DNA from: Lunularia cruciata | Taxonomy: Eukaryota > Streptophyta > Marchantiopsida > Lunulariales > Lunulariaceae | NCBI GenBank assembly: GCA_948567375.1 | Contig: OX419761.1 | Location: forward strand, 17,424,501 to 17,488,500 | Length of the DNA stretch: 64,000 nt | Reading direction: 5' to 3' | In this document: piece by piece, positions 57,060 through 64,000 of the stretch | Layout of the letters: each line of letters begins with the position of its first letter | Numbering within the stretch: the stretch's first letter is position 1 | Notes under the pieces: model-generated | Seen by the model: the letters and a program-made list of their open reading frames with translations, nothing else | Database searches by the model: none | Told to the model about the DNA's origin: nothing | Position numbers and translations under genes: made by a program

Positions 57060-58618
57060 TATATTTAGAACAAGGCGAACAGCTTGGGACAAACGAAGGA
57101 TAGAAAGACCCCGTCAAAGCCATACAAGGGAAAGACAAAAAAGGTAACATGGGGCTAAGCTTCAATAGAGTCTAAATAAGAAATCTGCTATACCGCACCT
57201 AAGATAACCGAGTTATGCAAGTCGTACAATCTACACACAACTGGAGCTTCTGAAGAAACATCACCTAATGTGATTGTTCTCCTATGGATTGCACCAACCA
57301 CTGCACTTTGTAGAACAAATGACACACATTGTTTAAAATAAGCTATAAAGTATGAGAGTGAGAGTGGTACCCCCGAAGTCTAACACGATAAGCTCTCGCA
57401 CACTCCCTAACAAATATGTCAAATGCCGTGTCCATCGCTCCATATAACTCCAAGGCTAGAGGAACAAAGAGGTGACCTCGCTGCATGCCCCTATACTTGG
57501 AGACCTTGCGACCTATTGCTGCATCCAAGGGGATGGGTAATCACTCCCTCCAAAATTGTATCCGGCATAGGGTCCGTAACCACGACATCCGCTATTGTCA
57601 CCTGATCATCTTGGACCAAGTATAAGTCTGCCCTGACATGTGTCGTCTACAAAGCATACTAACGCTCACTCTAAGCCAAGTATCCACTCTCTCGTGCCAT
57701 AGCAAACACTATGTCTCTAATGGTATCTTGGGTAGCTATCCTCTGTCCTCCATAAGGACATCGTGTCATGTGGACCACTGTTGCATCTAGTGTAGAACCA
57801 CACTCACAAGTGAGTAATGAAGATGCAAATGGGTGGACCAAACCTAGGCAAAACCTCATCGTTGTAGAGAAAGTAGCTAGTGCGAGTTGGAAAGCCCTGA
57901 TGCACAATCGAGCTAGGATCCAAGAGCCTGCACCTTGCCAAAGCAAGAGCAAAGATGTGCTCTAGTAGCTTGAGGAATGGACGAGTCGACCAGGAGAGAA
58001 TGTAGCGTAAGCTCACACTCTCGCTCCATCAAGGAAGACTGTAAACCTCTAGTCCAATCTGATGATAATGAAGCAAACAGTGGAAAATCCTCTTGTGCTC
58101 ATGGGGATAGACTATCTCTCGTCTGCCGCAATAACACCTGGAGAGAAAAGGATCCTCCTTCTACCTCTATCACATAAGTCTCCAAAATCAGCCTATCAGC
58201 AACCACAAAATGAGAGGAAAGTAGGGTTGCCGAGAGAGCACAACTACCCAAAAATGCTATAGGTGTCATCTCCTCCATAGAAAGCAAGCCAACTCCACCA
58301 CATGAGATCAGCAGAGCCTTCTGTCTACGTGCCAAATCCCTTGTCACACACTCAAAAGTCCCAAGTCCAATAATATCACCAAAGACTCCCATAAACCTCC
58401 TATCAAATGCTCTCTAACGTGATAGGAAGGACGATGAAGAGGGAACTATACGGATGAGGTAGGATGGTTGACGAGCAATATTGGAAGAGAGTATACCAAA
58501 TGCCAGCTGCGTATCTCCTAGTAATGGAAGGTCATCCACATGGAGAACATGTGGATGACAACGTCTAAGAAGCGTGTGACAAAATCCTCTGATCCTACTG
58601 GCACTCCAAGAACACAAA
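57060..58618 (-). mobile_element. R4: LINE-like element, 3' part
   Basis: The minus strand carries the C-terminal region of a non-LTR-type polyprotein in pieces. These are HVDDLPLLGDTQLAF (about 58530), GGVGLLSMEEMTPIAFLG (about 58280), a CCHC-like CECGSTLDATVVHMTRC followed by PYGGQRIA (57740-57810), then KVSKYRGMQRGHLFVPLALE (about 57450-57505). The tail with GCTTAGCCCC and TCGCC follows to about 57060 and ends in an A/T-rich stretch. Frameshifts break it into at least four pieces. Its 5' part would lie beyond the R3 insertion, which starts exactly at 58619. The family assignment rests on the C-terminal zinc motif and the LINE-like copy structure; no RT core is in the window. Confidence 0.7.
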
Positions 58619-59285
58619 TGTTGTGCGTATATACATCGCTACACAACATACATCGCTGTCAACATCATACACTATAGAAGCACAACTCACACATAAGTCA
58701 TACATAGACTCTAAAGTGCCACAATAATCAGATTGCTTAACACTCTCAACTCAACTCAACTCAACTCAGATCAATACTTGATCTGTCACTCTATAAACTG
58801 CCAACAACTAGGCACTGATTACAGTCAAGCCATACCCACTCAAGCATAGAGAATCCAGGTGACGCTCACCGGCCTCTGTCCACCATAGCCAAGAACTTGA
58901 AGGCTCAACATCAGAGAAGTGAGCTCTCTAGAGCTCACTTTGAAACTATACCCCCTGGACTCGAGCTAGCACTGAAACCCTAACAGTCTCACTGATGGCA
59001 CACTCGACGGTGCAAATGGCGCAAAGTGACGGTGGGCCCCACCGTGAAGTCAGTACCCCGAACATGAAATCTAACCGTCGGAAAGTAGTCTTTGAGAAAC
59101 TACTAGAATAACTCTAACTACCATCACTGGAACTCCAGTGTCCAAGCATCTAGACGCGGAACTACAAATGGCGTGATAGTTGTCGTGCGTATATACATCG
59201 CTACACAACATACATCGCTATCAACATCATACACTATAGAAGCACAACTCACACATAAGTCATACATAGACTCTAAAGTGCAACA
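58619..59285 (-). repeat. R3 3' LTR
   Basis: The plus strand begins TGTTGTGCGTATATAC and ends AGTGCAACA, so the minus-strand LTR has TG...CA ends. A C-run (PPT on the minus strand) abuts the 59285 edge, which fixes that boundary. A 105 bp direct repeat occupies both ends of the LTR (58619-58723 and 59181-59285), each itself with TG...CA ends. A (CAACT)n run lies at about 58745-58768. The other LTR is outside the window. Confidence 0.78.
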
Positions 59286-59297
59286 ATCCCCCCCCCC
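59286..59297 (-). other. R3 polypurine tract
   Basis: On the minus strand ten G residues followed by AT directly precede the LTR start TGTTGCAC. This fits the plus-strand primer site of an LTR retrotransposon. Confidence 0.8.
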
Positions 59298-59456
59298 TAG
59301 CTGGTAGTTAGGTCCCTCTAACTCCAGATAGCCACCTACTCTAAGTATATGGTATACCCTCTAATGGACAAAGATTAGGAGGCCGGGTGCTATGGAGCCC
59401 CATCGTTAGTCACTTGTCTGCAATCTATACCATATAAAGAATGAACTAGCTATAAG

Positions 59457-60623
59457 TCAAGTACATCTAGGACATAACCACTGTCCTTGAGGAACCACCG
59501 TGAGGGGAGGAGTCATACATGGCATATGCCATCCTCTCGAACAGCTATCACACACTAACATAGTAGCAGCTCCACCAGAAGAGCCACATAACATACACCT
59601 CAAGCTTGCACGTACAAGTGCCGAGCTTGGGTCCATAGTACCATCAATGTTTGGAAGGTGGCATTGCGCACAATTGCGCACATGATCCTTCCAAACAACA
59701 CCATCACGTCCTTCTAACACAAGGACTCCAGATGGCAAAACCTCATGCACTCTCAAGATAGTACGGCCTATAGAAACATCAAGTGTCGTCGGTGCTGTCT
59801 GTTGTAGATATACATAATCGCCTGGATGAAATTGACGGATCGAAGGTCTATAACCTCCTCCTCCAATGGTAGCATAGCGTAAAGTATCTCTATGTTGAGC
59901 AATCGCCAAGTTCTCAAAGGCCATCGGCATCACTCTCTGAAAGATCTCTGCCCGCTGAGAACATACGCTCATCCATACATCGTGGTCATCCAAGTCCAAA
60001 ACTACATTAGCATCTTGACGAATGGCTGTAGGTAAATCTGGATCTCGTCTATAGAGTAGAAAGTATGGAGAGAAGGATGCTAAGGAGGCTTGCCGGCTGA
60101 ACTGATAGCCCATGGCCAACCAAGGTAACTGGAGATCCCAATCTCCCAAGTGGCCTCTTTGCAAACCATACTTCTGCAATCCTCTCTTCACCGTCTGAAC
60201 CACTCTCTCTGCTAAACCATCTGCCTTAGGGTGATCTCGGGATCTAGTACGATGATCAATCAAAGCCTTGTCACACAAGACCTGAAACTCCCCCAAGAAC
60301 TCGGTACCCTGATCAGTCAAAACCTCAGCTGGTGCACCAAAATGATTAAGAACTCGATCCAAGAACGAGTAAGATGTCCCTTCACTAGACTTGTCAGGAA
60401 GTGCCACCAACTCAATCCACTTGGAGAAGTGCTCTACCATCACCAAAACATACCAATGATGTCTCACAGTCAACGGTAAAGGTCTGGCGAAGTCCAAACT
60501 CCAACAATAACCCAATCCCATGATAGGTAATGGGTGTAACTGTGGCGTAGGAGCATTGAATGATGCTCTAACTCGGTCACAAACCACATATCTGGCAACA
60601 AACTGCTGTACCTCGGTCTGCAT
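59457..60623 (-). pseudogene. R3 integrase and C-terminal PHD finger
   Basis: This stretch of 388 codons is uninterrupted and ends in TGA. The zinc-module end RYVVCDRVRA is followed by the integrase core with WSLDFARPL (first Asp), VLTDQGTEF (second Asp) and the Glu block GLAERVVQTVKRGL. A basic C-terminal module with FHPGDYVYLQ comes next. The last 45 residues form a PHD finger (59463-59597): CMLC, CDSC, WHMPC and WLCPRC give the C4HC3 ligand order with the conserved Trp before the last pair. PHD fingers of this class bind histone H3 tails; here one could guide integration in the way a chromodomain does. The upstream join to the zinc module is cut by TAG at 60645. Confidence 0.9.
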
Positions 60624-60644
60624 ACCGCGCCACCAATAATGACT

Positions 60645-61160
60645 CTAGAGTAAGCTATATGTACGCTTTACTCCAAAATGTCCTAGCTCCTCATGAGCAT
60701 GACGGACCAATTGTGGTCTCTGAGATGGAAGTGGTACTACTCGCACTCTACCATCCTCCCATATACGCAAAAGGTGTCTACCCTCCAATCTGAACCGTCT
60801 GGCTCGCTGAAGAACAAGGTCTCTCTCCTTGGCCCCAACTGTGCCACCCACAACACCAGTGCGAAGATAGTCCATCACTAAGACATCATCATGAATGTCT
60901 CGCTGAACTGTACCAATATCTTTACTCTCTAGATCTGTGACCTCAATAACTCCTCCTGTATGCGCTGAGAGAGATACCACCAAAGCCTCTGCAAATATAC
61001 ATAGAAAGGACGATGCATGCCAACCTGGCACCATCTCCTCATCTGTCTCACCATGCCAACATGCTCCGGTCTGATCCTACTGGCTGGGACATGGGTTTCT
61101 ACTCAACCCATCTGCACCACGGTTCACCACTCCAGGTCTGTGAACAACCATGAAATCATA
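60645..61160 (-). pseudogene. R3 RNase H/integrase linker and zinc-binding HH
   Basis: The integrase N-terminal region includes HAHEELGHFGVKRTYSLL, the HH half of the HHCC zinc module. It is separated from the CxxC half by TAG at 60645-60647. Upstream lie GADGLSRNP, the typical end of Gypsy RNase H, and a TAG at 61077-61079. Confidence 0.82.
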
Positions 61161-61163
61161 CTC

Positions 61164-61706
61164 CTATAAAATCAAAGCCCATTGTGCAAGCTTCCCTAAA
61201 ATCTTGTTGGACTCCATCAACCACTTCAGCGGCTGATGATCAGTGATGAGAGTGAAGGGGTTACCAAATAGGTAACATCGGAAATGTGCTACTGCCCAAA
61301 CTGCTGCCAAGCACTCTCCCTCATATGAACTATACTTTGCCTCCGTTGAATTGTTGGAGCGACTAGCATAGGCTACCACAAACTCCTTCTCCTCATCATC
61401 ATGTTGGGTGAGCATTGCTCCAAGCCCCAACATACTCCAATCAGTGTGAACCTAAAATGGTCGTCCCCTGATCGGTCTCCTCAAAATAGGAGCAGATGTC
61501 AACCTCTTCTTGAGCTCTACAAAAGCTCTCTCTTGCTCATCTCCCCAATACCACTCCTATGTAAGCTTGGTCAGCTTTGTCAAGGCCTTGGCAATGGCAC
61601 TAAATCCTCTAACATAGCGGCGATAGAAGTTTGCCAACCCAAGGAATGCTCGCACTCTGCTCACATCCGTAGGCCGAGGAATACGTGCAATAGCCTCCAC
61701 CTTGGT
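61164..61706 (-). pseudogene. R3 RT end and RNase H
   Basis: After TAG at 61707 the same frame continues with FLGLANFYRRYVRGF (RT thumb), then EWYWGDEQERAF, VHTDWSMLGLGAML, VAYASRSNNSTEAKYSSYE, ECLAAVWAVAHFRCYL and LITDHQPLKWLM, the RNase H order. TAG stops lie at 61557, 61452 and 61164. No frameshift occurs within it. Confidence 0.88.
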
Positions 61707-62525
61707 CTACTGAACACCAAGTCCTCCGGGGTAGATAGTGTGACCCAAATACTCAACCTGCTCGTGGAAGAACCTACACTTCCCATGATGTAATTTGAGT
61801 CCATGAGATCTCAACCTCTCAAACACCTCCAACAACTGTCTCTCATGCTCCTCCACAGTAGTGCTATAAACCAAAATGTCATCAATATAGCACCGAGCAA
61901 AATCCAATCCAGCTAGGATCCTATCCATGACCCTTTGGAACTCAGTAGGAGCGTTCTTCAACCCAAATGGTAAGAACCTCCACTGATATAACACATCCTT
62001 GCCGTGAGGATCAATAGCCCAAAATGATGTCTTGGACTTATCCTCCTCCCTGATCGGCAACTGATGATATCCTGCTTGAAGATCCAAAGTACTGAAGACC
62101 TTTGCATGCCCAATCGCATCAAAAATCTCCTCCGGTGTAAGCATGGCATACCGATCAGCCTTGGTCTGTCGGTTGATAGGACGATAATCTCCACACATCT
62201 GCCTATTTGTATAGTTGCCATGCATATCCTTCTTGGCTGGCATCAGTGTCGCTGATGCATACTCTCCATGTGAAATCTCCACCAAACCAGCCTCAAAAAG
62301 GTCACTACTCCGGCTCTGAATCAATGTCCTCTCCATATCACTATATCGATAAGGATGTCGGAAAACTAGTGTATTGCTAGTCAGCTCAATCCGTATACCA
62401 GGTCCCTTCAAAGCACCCAAATCCTTCATACTGAAGGTAAAACAACTCTTGTGACTCCTCAAGTGAACCTCCAAACCCTCCGTCTTTCCTCTCCAGTAAG
62501 CTTGGGTCCAAGATCTGGCTCCCAA
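61707..62525 (-). pseudogene. R3 reverse transcriptase
   Basis: This is an RT palm and fingers of Ty3/Gypsy type. Blocks include MCGDYRPINRQT, FSTLDLQAGYHQLPI, WRFLPFGLKNAPTEFQRVM and the catalytic YIDD at 61878-61889, followed by YLGHTIYPGGLGVQ. The text is distinct from R1 and R2 ([12 protein letters not shown]), so this is another Gypsy lineage. The N-terminal end enters this frame after a frame change near 62470; upstream residues resembling an RT lead-in (EDTWEPDLGPKLTGEER) are in the methyltransferase frame. Confidence 0.93.
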
Positions 62526-62880
62526 GTATCCTCTGTAACTGTAGTAGGAGTGGAAGACATACTGACTGGCTACTACACTGGGCCCTTGGGAGCAATAGTG
62601 TCATGCTTCCGACCACTAGAGGTCCCAACCTCTGTGTGAAAAACTCCCTCCATTCTGGCTGCAAGCTCCAAACATCCTCTGGCTGCATCCCATGTGGACC
62701 AAGGGTGTAATCCAAGTAGCCCACGCTCACCTGGATGGACTCCAAGTAGACCACTCTCCCTAGTAGCTACTGGATGTGTCCCAAGAATACCATGTCCACT
62801 CGGTCCATCGCCCCCAGCATGTGCCTGAATCATCTCGATAGGCACAGGGCTCACAAGTGTCCAAGTGGTGATGCCTATCA
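62526..62880 (-). other. R3 linker between methyltransferase and RT
   Basis: The stretch contains no motif that could be named; a retropepsin D-T/S-G site was not found. It is rich in Gly and His, with the short repeated phrases LGTHP, LGVHP and LGLHP. Two adjacent TAG codons at 62570-62575 end the methyltransferase frame here. They may be a natural end of an upstream ORF or more decay. Confidence 0.55.
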
Positions 62881-64000
62881 AGTGCATCCTACGCTGCTCT
62901 GCCAAGCCAAGGCTCACAATCCAGGTCAAACAATTCATGTCCATAGCCTGACCTAGCACTTGACGCCTAGATGCCTCTGACACTACTGGAACAGCGGTAA
63001 TACCAGTGTGAAAACCCATCGCCCGCTCTCTCTCATCAGGATTGGGCTCCACCAACTACTGTAACTGTGAGTCCCAAACAAGTCCAGGTCCTCCCTCTCA
63101 AAAAGCATGAGAGCCTGGGAAACTCATGAGTGTGGGAAATGCAGCTCTAGGCTGTCCAACTAGGTTCACCACTGCCATAGGTGACCTATCAGCCACTACC
63201 ACTGTCTGAGACTAACGCTCAACATCCAAGATATCATCAACAAGAATGTGGTCTAGTCGCTGAATCCCATCATAACTATGCTATAGAACCTCTCTGGGTA
63301 AGAGGTTTGTCCACCAAAGACAAAGACGGTGAGCCCGTGATCCCACTCTGGCTGCATCTAACAATACAGTAGGTCCCATCCAAGAATGGACCTGATGTGT
63401 ACTCGCCACCACTCTAGTGCGAGAATCACCCATCAAGGGAACGTTCTCCAAAAGGTAAGTTGGAGAAACAGACTGATGAACCTGGAGATGTCGTAGTATC
63501 CGTAACATCTCCCAAAACACACCAGAACGAGGATCTTGAAGACCCAAACCCCTACCAGCACGTGTATGTCCCTTACATGGCCATCCAGAAATCACCAAGT
63601 GAATAGGCCCATGTCTCTCTAGGTCATGCGTCCCCAATAAGGAAATGTCTCCTGGCAGGGCCTTCTGGTAACTTCTGATTGCTGACATTGGTAATAACTC
63701 CAGATACTAATAGGCCAAGTGTGCCACATGATGTAGAGAGACTTGCCTAGCAGTCTCATCTCTCTCTACATACAAGTACCTCTATACTCGGATACCCGCC
63801 TGTAACACCGCAACTAGTCCGGTGCTGATCCCACCAAACAACTCTAATAGGCATATCCCCTCTACTAGATACTGCCAAGCAATTAGTGTGGTATCCAGAG
63901 GTGTCAAAGCAATCGCCTCTGGAGGCTCATCCTCACACTCATCTCCTGATGGTACGAAGGCTCCACTCCAAGCCTGCTCCACCAACTGATATGCATGCTG
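62880..64000 (-). pseudogene. R3 C5-cytosine DNA methyltransferase, DNMT3-like (5' partial)
   Basis: One frame carries the conserved C5-methyltransferase motifs in canonical order. Motif I is LELFGGISTG (63821-63850) for S-adenosylmethionine. RYLYVERDETAR follows, and then the catalytic motif IV LVISGWPCKGHTRAG with Cys codon 63575-63577. DPRSGVFWEMLRIL and motif VI LLENVP (Glu codon 63446-63448) come next. A GSRAHRLCLWWTNL motif VIII-like block and the late region AFPTLMSFPG, PNPDERERAMGF and RRQVLGQAMDMNC (motifs IX-X) complete it. GLVAVLQAGI and the FW-R-L helix recall DNMT3 rather than bacterial enzymes, and the unpermuted order excludes a DRM. Stops in frame are TAG at 63782, 63707, 63281, 63212 and 63056, and TGA at 63098. 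The start lies beyond the window. Confidence 0.88.

Larger units (their letters stand above)
58619..64000 (-). mobile_element. R3: Ty3/Gypsy element with DNA methyltransferase and PHD finger (partial)
   Basis: This minus-strand element runs off the right edge of the window. In coding order, the visible part holds a C5 DNA methyltransferase, an unassigned linker, RT, RNase H, integrase and a PHD finger, then a 3' region, PPT and LTR. The domain order RT-RNase H-integrase defines Ty3/Gypsy. No chromodomain is seen; the PHD finger occupies its place. Internal in-frame stops number 14, of which 13 are TAG, and there is one frame change near 62470. Gag and, probably, protease would lie beyond 64000 or in the linker. 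It sits against R4 sequence, so it probably inserted into an R4 copy. Confidence 0.9.

Noticed and set aside
59181-59285. CRISPR-like or satellite array from the paired 105 bp repeats
   Set aside because: There are only two units and they mark the ends of an LTR next to a polypurine tract.
63281-63985. Bacterial restriction-modification methyltransferase or contamination
   Set aside because: The frame and strand are continuous with a Gypsy RT/integrase region and the motif context is DNMT3-like; no restriction enzyme or bacterial gene is nearby.

Overview
This window looks like nuclear DNA of a land plant whose sperm are flagellated, such as a bryophyte, lycophyte or fern. The evidence is plant-type LRR proteins with an LRRNT_2 cap, several plant-type Ty3/Gypsy LTR retrotransposons including a chromovirus primed by initiator tRNA-Met, nuclear-type tRNA genes, and a damaged SHIPPO/ODF3-like gene, a family tied to motile cilia. 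The exact species cannot be told from the sequence. Real genes are few: three intronless secreted LRR genes (6.2-7.9, 40.5-42.2 and 48.7-50.4 kb, all on the minus strand), five tRNA genes (52.8-55.7 kb) and one broken SHIPPO-repeat gene (37.4-38.2 kb). Most of the rest is mobile DNA in several states of decay.

Layout. A large direct duplication dominates the left two thirds. Copy 1 (1-9640) and copy 2 (17395-43877) are collinear and each ends in an LRR gene. Copy 2 is swollen by a nested retrotransposon stack (18323-about 32160) and by a roughly 3 kb block holding the SHIPPO gene (about 36340-39397). Between the copies lie a badly decayed Gypsy element (about 9670-12110) and AT-rich DNA without genes. 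The stack reads cleanly. An old plus-strand chromovirus R1 was hit by a full-length minus-strand relative R2 (21185-27784, TSD GTGCC), by a solo LTR of the same family (27858-28602, TSD CTTGA), and by a solo LTR of another family (31180-31713, TSD CCAGC/CTAGC).

Right of 43.9 kb come a foldback element, an LTR-like copy, the divergent third LRR gene, a tRNA cluster with an Asn-Arg pair only 8 nt apart, and pieces of a LINE-like element (R4). The 3' tail of R4 recurs at least eight times across the window as short 5'-truncated copies, three of them with visible target-site duplications.

The most unusual object is element R3 at the right edge (58619 to beyond 64000, minus strand). It is a Ty3/Gypsy retrotransposon whose reading frame carries a DNMT3-like C5-cytosine DNA methyltransferase upstream of reverse transcriptase, and a C4HC3 PHD finger downstream of integrase. 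It therefore joins a potential DNA-methylation writer and a potential chromatin reader in one mobile element. This copy is interrupted by 14 internal in-frame stops, 13 of them TAG, and by one frame change. That pattern fits C-to-T decay at methylated cytosines, but it deserves a direct test.
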